From assembly GCF_963675165.1 (NCBI RefSeq), contig NC_087379.1, positions 6,179,839-6,243,838 of the forward strand: 64,000 nt of DNA. The letters are read 5' to 3'. The position numbers and the translations under genes are program-made. Under the pieces are notes generated by a model that did not search any database, was not told where the DNA came from, and saw only the letters and a list, made by a program, of their open reading frames with translations. The DNA is from Halichondria panicea (taxonomy: Eukaryota > Porifera > Demospongiae > Suberitida > Halichondriidae). Positions 31,844 to 42,103 of this stretch are shown here, in pieces (within the stretch, counting starts at the first letter, position 1; the number at the start of each line of letters is the position of its first letter).

Positions 31844-32580
31844 GTGGTGGTGGTTGGAGACCAGAGTGCTGGCAAGACGAGTGTCCTCGAGATGGTTGCT
31901 AATGCTCGTATATTCCCACGGGGAGGAGGGGAGATGATGACTCGTAGCCCCACCATGATTACCCTTAGCGACGGACCAGAGCGTGTTGCAATGATCTATC
32001 TATTAATGTCAGCCAATGACAAGTTTGAAGTACATACACACCATGCACACATGTACACCTACGTAGATCCCAAATGCTCTAAACATTCATCTACATGTAT
32101 GTGTTGTCTCTCCTTAAAAAATGGTATGTATGACTGTATATTATTTCTGTCAGCACTTTATTTTTACTGGTACATTTACTGCGGTATTGTAAAATTTGGT
32201 TCATGGCATGCATGTACATCGATCCACTGCATGTAAATTGTCTCTGACATTCATAGCTATATTCATTGGTACCCGTACAAGACATTATAGTGATGTAACG
32301 TGACCATGTACTCTCCCAGCCCACAGGTGTATGACCTCACCAAGGAGGGGAACCTTCGTAGCCTTTGCACTGAGATTGAGCGTCAAATGAGGGCCAGCGT
32401 CCAATCAGGGAAGACCGTGACCTCTTAGCCCATCTCCCTCACCGTGTACGGACCCCATCTCAAGAGAATGGTCCTGGTCGACCTCCCAGAGATCATTAGT
32501 GTGAGTGTCATGTGACTGTACACTCAAATCATGTGACTGTGTGTATTCGTACAGACTGTGACCACCGGTATGGCAATTAA
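31844..32580 (+). pseudogene. OPA1 exon relics 5, 6 and 7 (partial)
   Basis: The exon 5 relic (about 31844-31990) is very well kept and still encodes [20 protein letters not shown] and the MMTRSP switch. Its 3' end and donor differ. The exon 6 relic (32328-32501) contains a stop (TCTTAGCC). Exon 7 is cut after about 27 bases (32553-32580). No exons 1-4 are attached. Confidence 0.8.
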
Positions 32581-33671
32581 TTCACCATTCACGGTAGTAT
32601 TATTAATTCTTCATTTTAATTATTGTTATCACATAGCCTATAGTGCTTTTGTACCACTGCCTCCTCCATGTATTAACCTCTGTACCCACTTTTTACTCCT
32701 ATTAACGTTCTCAAGAAAGCTTGTTTGTGCTCCGAAACAGCTTCAAAATGCTAGGTACATTGTATCTATCAACTTCAATTTCAACTCACTATAATTATGT
32801 ACTATCATGGTACACTGCACATCAGGGAGGGGGCGATGTTCTGTAAAGTGAAACAATGTGCTTGATAACTCATGCATGCAGTTAGTGGTTTAACTGTGTG
32901 TGTTTATGCTGACTAGCAATTGCAACAGTATAATTATAAGGAACTACTCATTTCTATATTTTACATTTGTACAGTGCATGTACATTGATATCAAAGGGTG
33001 ATATTGAAAGCACGTTGGGATGCACCGTATAGCGGGAAATGTTCGTGGGTAAGAGAGGCCTTGGATCGAGGCTAATCTGTGCTATGATCCAGTTAAAATG
33101 TGCTAAGCCTATAAAATATGTCCTACACTGTATTTGTGCTGTTTAGTTTTTTAGAGGTGACCGTGCAACAGTACAATTGAACGTACATGACTGTGTTCAG
33201 AATAGTTCATTGTGAAACAACGAAGAAACTGAAGAGCACCTCAGAATGTCAATCTACGTATAATGCTTGCACTTGACTGTGGTTAGGTCAATGTGAATTT
33301 ACGCACACTCGAGTTTGTGGTTGTCTTCAAAATACATGTGAACGTAAATAAACGTTTATATGATGTGTGAACAATCTAGATGTATGAATATTGTTGCTCA
33401 TATTTGACATAATTATGGTGAACCCCACCCATTCTGTTCTGAATGTCATCAACAAAGAACTGTGAGTTAATCCCTCAAATGTGCATGACCTGTACTCTAT
33501 ATATATGTATATGCTAACAGACTTTGTTTTAAGATATGTATAACAGACTAGTTCTATATAAATTATTGACTTTGGGTGTGTGTATTTAATATGTAGAATC
33601 TACAATAATTTTTGCCGATGTTCCCTCACAGATATCGCCCAGTAAAAAACCTTTAATAAATTCTCAAAGCC
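32581..33671 (+). promoter_or_regulatory. Spacer and 5' UTR of TRIM copy 3
   Basis: OPA1 intron-8-like DNA (32920-33020) is followed by a MITE stub at about 33023-33055. The conserved promoter-like block is at 33404-33461, with a donor at 33462. The CCCTCACAG acceptor ends at 33631, and the ATG is at 33672. Confidence 0.45.
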
Positions 33672-35624
33672 ATGGCCGAGAGAGTGACAACAAAAGAAGC
33701 TCTCAAGAAACTCGATGCTCAACTCGAATGCTCCCTTTGTCTCAACACTTTCAAGCAGCCAAAACTCTTACCTTGTTTTCATGTGTTTTGCAAGTCCCCG
33801 TGTCTGGAGAAACTAGTGACCAAGGATGGACGCTCCCTCACTTGTCCCACCTGTCGACACATTGTCCCACTGTCAGAGAGGGGAGTGGCTGGACTGCAAT
33901 CAGACTTCCACATCGACCACTTGTTTGAGATACAAGATGCTTTCAACAAAGCTGAAGACGACAATGATACAAACTGTGGCAGCTGTGAGGATGGTAAAGC
34001 CACCAGGTACTGTAACGACTGTGGGGACTTTTTATGTGACGAATGTCAAACTGCTCACAAGAGACTCAAATACACAAGGAATCATAAACTAATTTCGCTG
34101 GATGAACTCAAAGCTCAAGTGACTAGCCTGGTTCCCCCCAAGAAAGCCATCCCCCATTGCTCCAAACACTCGGAGAATGCCCTCAAGATATACTGTGATA
34201 CTTGCTCCACTCTCATTTGCATGGACTGCACCATTCGTCTCCACAAAGACCACAACTACGACCTGGTGGCTGATGTGCTGACCAAGCACAAAGAAGAACT
34301 TGTCTCCAGTCTCAAACCAGTCAAAGAGAAGCTGGACAGTGTACAACGAGCTCTGAAGGATTTTGACACAAGAGCCAAGGCAATCCACAATCAAAGGGCC
34401 GCGATTGAAGCCAACATCCACAAGGAGATTGACGGACAGCATCGACTGTTAGATCAACGAAGGGCAGAGCTTGTAGGAGAGCTAGAGGTGCTGACTCAGC
34501 AGAAACTGAAGGATCTGGCGGCACAGAGGGACCAAGTAGAGATCACTCAGGTGAAACTGACCAGCTGTCTGGAGTACGCTGAGGGGGGTCTCAAAACAGG
34601 CACAGACGGTGAAGTACTCGAAATGAAAACTTCCGTTCTCAAGAGAGTCCAACAAATTTCTACTGAATTCGATCGAAACACAATTCAGCCAGAAACAAAG
34701 GCTGACATGGAACTGATCACAAAAGGAAAAGAACCTCTCCAACAAGCTTGCCGAAGTTTCCTAGAGGTTGATCACAGTGGATCATTTAGCTTAGAGAACA
34801 GTCACACGACAGGAGATGGTCTGAAGGGTGCTACAACTGGAGAAACAAAAACTGTATCGTTTCAAGCAAAAACCAAGAGTAACAGAAATGTCAAACGCAA
34901 ATTCGACCTCAAAGCTGAACTCGTGCGTTTGGAGAGCAAAGATATATTGAAATGTGAAGTGATCGATCAACAACACGGCCAACACAAGATCAACTATCGC
35001 CCAATGAAACGAGGAAAGCATGAACTACACATCACTGTCAATGAGGACGCAGTACGAGGCAGTCCATTCCCAATAGCTGTAGCCCCATCACCACAGAGCT
35101 TCGTCAAGCCTTCCCGAGTTGTACGAGGTGTGAACAGACCACGAGGCACTGTCTCCAACAGTAAGGGACAGTTGGTTGTTGTTAAAGGAGCTACTGTCTC
35201 TGTATTGACACCAGAGGGTGAGAAGATACGAACGTTTGGACAGCTGAATGATGCGTATGGAGTGACTGTGGACAAAGATGACAACATTTATGTAGTGGAA
35301 CATGGTAATAATCGTGTGAATAAATTCTCGTCCGACGGAGAGTTTGTGGCAGCTGTTGGTAGTCAAGGCAGTGGTAACCTTCAGTTTAGTAGCCCATTTG
35401 GTATCTGTTATAACAGAAAAGACAACAACCTGTATGTTCCTGATCAGTGTAACCACAGAATACAAGTGCTCTCTACTGAATTGAAGTTTGTACGGTGTTT
35501 CGGTACACCTGGCAATGGGAACGGACAATTAAAAAACCCACTGTATGCATCATTTGATAGTTCTAACAACCTCTATGTGACTGAGTACACTAACCATCGA
35601 GTACAAGTCTTCACTGCTTCCTGA
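33672..35624 (+). CDS. TRIM-NHL protein, array copy 3, truncated (650 aa)
   Basis: RING, both B-boxes, coiled coil, filamin-type Ig and the first NHL blades are intact. A deletion of about 10 bases after CTTCACTGCT (near 35620) puts a TGA directly in frame, removing about the last 90 residues. The missing part is still recognisable at 35625-35884. The copy is intact up to the break and has normal 5' signals, so the loss is recent. An incomplete propeller is unlikely to fold normally; a RING-competent truncated or dominant-negative protein is possible. Distinctive loops: VEHGNNRVNKF, SSPFGICYN, DQCNHRIQV, EYTNHRVQVF. Confidence 0.8.
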   Translation: MAERVTTKEALKKLDAQLECSLCLNTFKQPKLLPCFHVFCKSPCLEKLVTKDGRSLTCPTCRHIVPLSERGVAGLQSDFHIDHLFEIQDAFNKAEDDNDTNCGSCEDGKATRYCNDCGDFLCDECQTAHKRLKYTRNHKLISLDELKAQVTSLVPPKKAIPHCSKHSENALKIYCDTCSTLICMDCTIRLHKDHNYDLVADVLTKHKEELVSSLKPVKEKLDSVQRALKDFDTRAKAIHNQRAAIEANIHKEIDGQHRLLDQRRAELVGELEVLTQQKLKDLAAQRDQVEITQVKLTSCLEYAEGGLKTGTDGEVLEMKTSVLKRVQQISTEFDRNTIQPETKADMELITKGKEPLQQACRSFLEVDHSGSFSLENSHTTGDGLKGATTGETKTVSFQAKTKSNRNVKRKFDLKAELVRLESKDILKCEVIDQQHGQHKINYRPMKRGKHELHITVNEDAVRGSPFPIAVAPSPQSFVKPSRVVRGVNRPRGTVSNSKGQLVVVKGATVSVLTPEGEKIRTFGQLNDAYGVTVDKDDNIYVVEHGNNRVNKFSSDGEFVAAVGSQGSGNLQFSSPFGICYNRKDNNLYVPDQCNHRIQVLSTELKFVRCFGTPGNGNGQLKNPLYASFDSSNNLYVTEYTNHRVQVFTAS

Positions 35625-35884
35625 GAACCTTCTCACAAAAAGCCAACGGTCAGAAGTTGAGCTCACCCTATGCCATAGCCATCGACAGCAGTGACACAGT
35701 CTACGTCAGTGAGAATGGACCGGATCATGTGAGTGTGTTCACATCTCAGGGAGCCTACATCACCACGTTTGGTGGGTCAGGAACGAAAGAGGGACAGTTT
35801 AATGGCATTTTTGGACTCGCTATTTATTGCAATTATTCTATTGCTGTATCTGATCTGAACAACGGGCGACTGCAGATATTTTAG
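35625..35884 (+). pseudogene. Out-of-frame remainder of TRIM copy 3 (last NHL blades)
   Basis: It encodes, in another frame, SPYAIAIDSSDTVYVSENG to the terminal LNNGRLQIF and stop. Two framework residues also differ (AIYCNYSIAVSD), consistent with relaxed selection after the frame break. Confidence 0.75.
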
Positions 35885-36179
35885 ATTCTGCAGTCAAGCC
35901 AAGAACTTGAAGTGGACTGTAGGTTTAATAGTGTTAATAATGTTTAGATGCGTTGTAATTCATTTGTGTTCTATTTTGAAGTATGTAAATGTTAAAAAGT
36001 TTATTGCTATGTTTGTAGCCATGTTCCTATTGAACTTGGACCATGTTTGTAGCTTGAATAAGTGCACTTGCAGCGTGTTTTGAAATCCAATTTTGTTCTC
36101 GTTATCAGCTGTGCGATTTTTTGTGAATGTTTCAGCACAATCACGATTATTTCATTCAAACTTTACTTGTTTTTTAACT

Positions 36180-36245
36180 CGAATGCAGCTCTGCGGTACA
36201 ACTTGAGGCTGAGTGTCGTAATGCACCCTGGGGGGAGTACAAGCA
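36180..36245 (+). pseudogene. OPA1 exon 14 stub
   Basis: Acceptor and first codons (GCAGCTCTGCGGTACAACTT), then a shortened GAGTGTCGTAATGCACCCTG. It follows TRIM copy 3 just as similar stubs follow copies 2 and 4. Confidence 0.7.
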
Positions 36246-36301
36246 CATAAGTAGGTACAAAATTTGTGATTCAGTGTTTAGTAACGAGAATGTGCGTAAT
36301 A

Positions 36302-36505
36302 CCGTATAGAGCGAAATTTTCGAGGCACTTATATTTCATGGACTGGCCTCTAAAAGCATTTCGTTGCACAATGTTCGCAGAATGACTGCATGCTTACCGG
36401 AAGCCACGTCTTTAAATCTTTGCACGTTATAGCAGATAATTCCATGGACTTAATTTTCACGAAATCCACGAAAATTAAGCCCCTCGAAAATTTCGCGCTA
36501 TACGG
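36302..36505. mobile_element. Well preserved MITE, TA-flanked, CCGTATAG family
   Basis: Left end CCGTATAGAGCGAAATTTTC, right end the inverted GAAAATTTCGCGCTATACGG, with TA on both sides (36300-36301 and 36506-36507). 204 bp, no coding capacity. It sits just 3' of the exon 14 stub, in the intron 14 position. Confidence 0.75.
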
Positions 36506-36737
36506 TATCTAACCTTCTCTTTGCTTGTAATGCTAACACTTTGAGTGGTGGACTGTGTGAGTGGATGCCACTAGAAATATAATTATAGCAAGGTTTTCAG
36601 TCTATTTCAGTGCTAGCTAATAAACTACACGCCTTCAATTAAGGCTTGCTACCCACTGTTCATCACATTCCCTAGCCCAATGTCTAATGCATGTTAGTGA
36701 ATTACTCACTAACTGAACAGACACACACACACTTACA

Positions 36738-37661
36738 GGTGGTGGTGGATGGATACCAGAGTACTGGTAAGACAAGTGTGGTGCATGGAGATTGTGCTCG
36801 TATATTTCCCACGGGGAGGAGGGGAGATGATGACTCGTAGCCCCACTACCCTTAGCAACAGACCAGAGCGTGTTGCAATGGTCTCTTTATTAATGTCAGC
36901 CAATAAACTACATACACACCATGCACACATGTACACCTATACGTAGATCCCAAATGCTCTAAACATTCATCTACATGTATGTGTTGTCTCTCCTTAAAAA
37001 TTGGTATATAGAGTATTTCTGTGTTTAACTCAGCACTCTATTTGTACTGGTACTTTTACTGTGATGCTGTACAATTTGGTTGATGGCATGCATGTACGTC
37101 AATCTATTGCATGTAAATTATCTCTGATATTCATAGCTATATAATAATTTCATTGGGTACCCGTACAAGACATTATAGTGATGTAATGTGACCATGTACT
37201 CTCCTAGTCTCGCGAGCAGACGTGGGAGGGAGGGAACGTTCCCTCTAGGACAAGTCTGCTCGCGAGACTAGTACTCTCCCAGCCCCCAGGTATATGACCT
37301 CACCAAGGAGAGGGACCTTTGTGCTATCCCCACTGAGATTGACCGTCAGATGAGGGTCAGCGTCCAATCAGGGAAGACCATGAGATCTCACCCCATCTCC
37401 CTCACCATGTACGGGCCCCACCTCAAGATAATGGTCCTGGTCGACCTCCCAGGGATCATCAGTGTGAGTGTCATGTGACTGTGTGTATTTGTACAGACTG
37501 TGACCACCGGTATGGCCGTTAACACAAGAGAAGATATCATCAAAATGTGCAGGTGTGTTGTGTGTGTGGATATGTATAGTGTGGAAGGCGTAGTCAGTAA
37601 TTCCTGTTCTTCCACAGACAGTACATGCAGAATCCGAACGCCATCATCATGTGCATACAAG
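36738..37661 (+). pseudogene. OPA1 exon relics 5, 6, 7 and 8
   Basis: Exon 5 (about 36738-36885) has lost its P-loop spacing. Exon 6 (37291-37463) and exon 7 (37498-37552) remain close to the intact gene. Exon 8 (37618-37661) still ends CATACAAG with a good donor. The order matches OPA1, and TRIM copy 4 follows in the intron 8 position. Confidence 0.8.
37205..37270. mobile_element. 66-bp palindromic element with 9-bp target duplication
   Basis: Ends TAGTCTCGCGAGCAGAC and its exact reverse complement GTCTGCTCGCGAGACTA, 32 bp apart. GTACTCTCC is repeated on both sides (37196-37204, 37271-37279). Related relic introns (such as the one before 32328) lack it. A 9-bp duplication suggests Mutator-like mobilisation. 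Confidence 0.8.
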
Positions 37662-38935
37662 GTAAATGCTGTAATAGTTACGGTGGCCCTGAGTGCTCAA
37701 TATTACAGTTCATTTAGCTACAGCCTTTCGAAGTTGGTAGTTCTGTCTCACGCAGAGTCTACCCTTAAATAAACAACTGCACTTCACTCTCAATTAATTC
37801 ACGGTAGCATTATTAATTCTAATAATTATTATTACGTAGTCTATACCACTGCATCCTACATTTTGCTCCTATTAACTTTCTCAAGAAAGCTTGTTTGTGC
37901 TCTGAAACAACTTCAAAATGCTAGGTACATTGTAGCTATCAACTTCAATTTCAACTCACTATAATTATGTACTATCATGGTACATTGCACATCAGGGAGA
38001 TGTTCTGTAAAGTGAAACAATGTGCTTGATAACTCATGCATGCAGTTAGTGGTTTAACTGTGTGTGTTTATGCTGACTAGCGATTGCAACAGTATAATTA
38101 TAAGGAACTACTCATTTCTATATTTTACATTTGTACAGTGCATGTACATTGATATCAAAGGGTGATATTGAAAGCACGTCGGCATGTATAGCAGCAGGAA
38201 ATTTTTGTGGGGTGCAAAACTTCGTGGATAGAGCAGTTAACGCTGGGATAAACTCCCACGCACCGGTATTTCACATGCAAAGCTATTGGTGGGTGTGGTT
38301 TCCTGGCATTAAATACCTGTGCTATGATCAAGTTAAAAATAATGTGCTAAGCCTATAATAATTATGTCCTACACTATTTTTGTGCTGTTTAGTTTTTTGG
38401 GTGACCATGCAACGGTACAATTGAACGTACATGACTGTGTTCGGAATAGTTCATCGTGAAACAATGGAGAAACTGAAGAGCACCTCAGAATGTAAACCTA
38501 CGTATGATGCTTGCACTTGACTGTGGTTAGGTCAATGTGAATTTAGGCACACTCGAGTTTGTGATAGTCTTCAAAATACATGTGAACATAGATAAACGTT
38601 TATATGATGTGTGAACAATCATGGCTGCTAGATCTATGAATATTGTTGCATGCTCATATTTGACATAATTATGGTGAACCCCACCCATTCTGTTCTGAAT
38701 GTCCTCAATCAGTCAACAAAGAATTGTGAGTTAATCCCTCAAATGTGCATGACCTGTACTCTATATGTGTATGCTAACAGACTTTGTATTAGGACAGACT
38801 AGTTCTATATTGTAATAATTATGTATTTGTACATAATAGATCTAGAATCTATTTGACACAATAATGTTTGCCCCATGTTCCCTCACAGATATCGCCCAGT
38901 AACAACCTTACAGCATTCGATAAATTCCCAAAGCC
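37662..38935 (+). promoter_or_regulatory. Spacer and 5' UTR of TRIM copy 4
   Basis: OPA1 intron-8-derived DNA, then the promoter-like block and donor near 38665-38730 (ACAAAGAATT before GTGAGT). The CCCTCACAG acceptor ends at 38888 and the ATG is at 38936. A MITE-derived stretch lies around 38186-38280. Confidence 0.45.
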
Positions 38936-41161
38936 ATGGCCGAGAGAGTGACAACAAAAGAAGCTCTCAAGAAACTCGATGCTCAACTCGAATGCTCCCT
39001 TTGTCTCGACACTTTCAAGCAACCGAAACTCTTGCCTTGTTTTCACGTATTTTGCAAGTCCCCGTGTCTGGAGAAACTAGTGACCAAGGATGGACGCTCC
39101 CTCACTTGTCCCACCTGTCGACACATTGTCCCACTATCGGAGAGGGGAGTGGCTGGACTGCAATCAGACTTCCACATCGACCACTTGTTTGAGATACAAG
39201 ATGCTTTCAACAAGGCCGAAGATGACAATGATACAAATTGTGGTAACTGTGAGAATGGCAAAGCCACGGGATACTGTAACGACTGTGGAGACTTTTTGTG
39301 TGATGAATGTCAAGCTGCTCATAAGAAAATGAAGTATCTACAGAGTCATAAACTAGTTTCGCTGGATGAACTCAGAGCTCAAGTGACTAGCCTGGTTCCC
39401 CTCAAGAAGGCCGTCCCCCATTGCCCCAAACACTCGGAGAATGCCCTCAAGATATACTGCGATACCTGCTCCACTCTCATTTGCACGGACTGCACCATTC
39501 GTCTCCACAAAGACCATAACTACGACCTGGTGGCTGATGTACTGACTAAGCACAAAGAAGAACTTGTTTCCAGCCTCAAACCAGTCAAAGAGAAGCTGGA
39601 CATCGTGCAACAAGGTCTGAAGGACTTTGACACAAGAGCCAAAGCAATCCACAATCAAAAGGCCACGATTGAAGCCAACATTCACAAAGAGATTGACGAA
39701 CAACATCGACTGTTGGACCAACGAAGGGCAGAGCTTGTAGGAGAGCTAGAGATGCTGACTCAGCAGAAGCTGAAGGATCTGGCGGCACAGAGGGACCAAG
39801 TGGAGATCACTCAGGTGAAACTGGCCAGCTGTCTGGAATACGCTGAGGGGGGTCTTAAAACAGGCACAGATGGTGAAGTACTCGAAATGAAATCTTCTGT
39901 TCTCAAGAGAGTCCAACAAATTTCTACTGAATTCGATCGAAACACGATTAAGCCAGAAACAAAGGCTGACATGGAACTGATCACTAAAGGAAAAGAACCT
40001 CTCCAACATACTTGCCAAGATTTCCTAGAGGTTGATCACAGTGGATCATTCAGCTTAGAGAACAGCCACACGACAGGAGATGGTCTGAAAGGTGCTACAA
40101 ATGGAGAAACAAAAAGTGTATCCTTTCAAGCAGTGACCAAGAAAAATAAGAAATTCAATGTCAAACTCGACCTCAAAGCTGAACTCGTGCGTTTAGAGAG
40201 CAAAGACAGATTGAAATGTGAAGTGATCAAGCAACAACATGGCCAACACAAGATCAACTATCAGCCTATGAAACGAGGAAAGCATGAACTACACATCACT
40301 GTCAATGGGGACGCAGTACGAGCAAGTCCATTCCCAATAGCTGTAGCCCCATCACCACAGAGCTTCGTCAAGCCTTCCCGAGTTGTACGAGGTGTGAACA
40401 GCCCACGAGGTACTGTCTTCAACAGTAAGGGACAGTTGGTTGTTGTTGAAGGAGCTACTGTCTCTGTATTGACACCAGAGGGTGAGAAGATACGAACGTT
40501 CGGAAAGCTGAATAATGCGTATGGAGTGACTGTGGACAAAGACGACAACATCTATGTAATGGAGTGTAGCAGCAATCATCGTGTGAATAAATTCTCATCC
40601 GACGGAGAGTTTGTGGCAGCTGTTGGCAGTAAAGGCAGTAGTAACCTTCAGTTTAATAGCCCATTTGGTATTTGTTATAACAGAAAAGACAACAACCTGT
40701 ATGTGCCTGATCAGGGTAACCACAGAATACAAGTGCTCTCTACTGAACTGAAGTTTGTACGATGTTTCGGTACCATAGGCAATGGAAACGGACAATTACA
40801 AAACCCATTTGATGTAACATTTGATAGTGCCAACAACCTCTATGTGACTGATCATGGTAACCATCGAGTACAAGTCTTCACTGCTGAAGGTCAATTCCTG
40901 AGAACCTTTTCACAAAAAGCCAACGGTCAGAAGCTGAGCTCACCCTATGCCATAGCCATCGACAGCAGTGACACAGTCTACGTCAATGAGAATGGACTGG
41001 ATCATGTGAGTGTGTTCACATCTCAGGGAGCCTACATCACCACGTTTGATGGGTCAGGAACGAAAGAGGGACAGTTTAATAGCATTTATGGACTCTCTAT
41101 TGATCGCAATGACTCTATTGCTGTATCTGATCTGAACAACGGGCGACTGCAGATATTTTAG
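38936..41161 (+). CDS. TRIM-NHL protein, array copy 4 (741 aa)
   Basis: Complete single-exon TRIM-NHL gene. The N-terminal region resembles copy 2 (AHKKMKYLQSHKL), while the filamin part and NHL framework are closer to copy 3 (QISTEFDRNTI, DQGNHRIQV, SDLNNGRLQIF), so it looks like a mosaic. One NHL loop has an extra residue (MECSSNHRVNKF), and others read NSPFGICYN, NPFDVTFD, DHGNHRVQVF and ENGLDHVSVF. All RING and B-box metal ligands are present. Expected to be a cytoplasmic RING-type ubiquitin ligase; substrate unknown. Confidence 0.93.
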   Translation: MAERVTTKEALKKLDAQLECSLCLDTFKQPKLLPCFHVFCKSPCLEKLVTKDGRSLTCPTCRHIVPLSERGVAGLQSDFHIDHLFEIQDAFNKAEDDNDTNCGNCENGKATGYCNDCGDFLCDECQAAHKKMKYLQSHKLVSLDELRAQVTSLVPLKKAVPHCPKHSENALKIYCDTCSTLICTDCTIRLHKDHNYDLVADVLTKHKEELVSSLKPVKEKLDIVQQGLKDFDTRAKAIHNQKATIEANIHKEIDEQHRLLDQRRAELVGELEMLTQQKLKDLAAQRDQVEITQVKLASCLEYAEGGLKTGTDGEVLEMKSSVLKRVQQISTEFDRNTIKPETKADMELITKGKEPLQHTCQDFLEVDHSGSFSLENSHTTGDGLKGATNGETKSVSFQAVTKKNKKFNVKLDLKAELVRLESKDRLKCEVIKQQHGQHKINYQPMKRGKHELHITVNGDAVRASPFPIAVAPSPQSFVKPSRVVRGVNSPRGTVFNSKGQLVVVEGATVSVLTPEGEKIRTFGKLNNAYGVTVDKDDNIYVMECSSNHRVNKFSSDGEFVAAVGSKGSSNLQFNSPFGICYNRKDNNLYVPDQGNHRIQVLSTELKFVRCFGTIGNGNGQLQNPFDVTFDSANNLYVTDHGNHRVQVFTAEGQFLRTFSQKANGQKLSSPYAIAIDSSDTVYVNENGLDHVSVFTSQGAYITTFDGSGTKEGQFNSIYGLSIDRNDSIAVSDLNNGRLQIF

Positions 41162-41459
41162 ATACTGCAGTCAAGCCAAGAACTTGAAGTGGACTGTGTT
41201 TGTAGGTGTAATAGCGTTAATAATGTTTAGCTGCGTTGTATTTCTAATGTGAATATTTTGAAGTATGTAAATGTTACAAAGTTAGTTTCTATGTTTGTAG
41301 CCATGTTCCTATCGAACTTGGACCATGTTTGTAGCTTAAATAAGTGCACTTGCGGCGTATTTTGAAATCCAATTTTGTTCTCGTTATCAGTTGTGCGATT
41401 TTTTATGAATGTTTCAGCACAATCGCGGTTATTTCATTCAAACTTTACTTGTTTTTTAA

Positions 41460-41525
41460 CTCGAATTCAGCTCTGCAGTATAACTTGAGGCTGAGTGGCG
41501 TAATGCACCCTGGGGGGGGGGAGTA
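41460..41525 (+). pseudogene. OPA1 exon 14 stub
   Basis: Acceptor-like TCAGCTCTGCAGTATAACTT, a shortened exon body and a G-run before GAGTACAAAA. Third stub of this kind after a TRIM copy. Confidence 0.65.
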
Positions 41526-41569
41526 CAAAATTTGTGGTTCAGTGTTTAGTAACGAGAATGTGCGTAATA

Positions 41570-41862
41570 CCGTATAGAGCGAAATTTTTGAGGCACTTAT
41601 ATTTCGTGGACTGCAATGCATGGCCTCTAATTAAAAGCATTTCGTTGCACAATGTTCGCAGAATGGCTGCTAGCCTCGTACTCGTGAAGTGGGAAGTGCG
41701 GCCTGGGATCGAGGCTAAATGGCTGCATGCTTATACCGGAAGCCACGCCTTTAAATCTTTGCATGTTATAGCAGATAATTCTAATTAAAGAACAATTTCT
41801 GTGGACTTAATTTTCACGAAATCCACGAAAATTAAGCCCCTCGAAAATTTCGCGCTATACGG
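41570..41862. mobile_element. TA-flanked MITE, CCGTATAG family, with a nested insertion
   Basis: Ends CCGTATAGAGCGAAATTTTT and GAAAATTTCGCGCTATACGG, bordered by TA (41568-41569, 41863-41864). It is about 90 bp longer than the sister copy at 36302, mainly because of the small element at 41671-41717 and its target duplication. Confidence 0.75.
41671..41717. mobile_element. 47-bp palindromic-ended element inside a MITE
   Basis: Ends TAGCCTCG and CGAGGCTA, flanked by AATGGCTGC on both sides (41662-41670, 41718-41726). The sister MITE at 36302 has one uninterrupted site. Same end type and 9-bp duplication as the 66-bp element. Confidence 0.7.
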
Positions 41863-42103
41863 TATCTAAACCTTCTCTTTGCTTGTAATGCTAACACTTT
41901 GAGTGGTGAACTGTGTGAGTGGATGCCACTAGAAATATATAGCAAGGTTTTCAGTCTATTTCAGTGCTAGCTTATAAACTACACGCCTTCAATTTAGGCT
42001 TGCTACCCACTGTTCAATGCATTCCCTAGCTCAATGTCTAATGCATGTTAGTGAAGTACTTACTAACTGAACAGACACACACACACATGCAGTGACACTT
42101 GCA

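Noticed and set aside
31844-32236. Frame encoding an intact OPA1 P-loop that looks like a small GTPase gene
   Set aside because: It is a single OPA1 exon running into intron-like sequence, without the rest of the GTPase fold; treated as a relic.
36738-41161. Possible OPA1-TRIM fusion transcript using the exon 8 donor and the TRIM 5' UTR acceptor
   Set aside because: Relic exons 5-6 are broken and lack exons 1-4, so a fusion protein is not supported; only RNA evidence could revive the idea.
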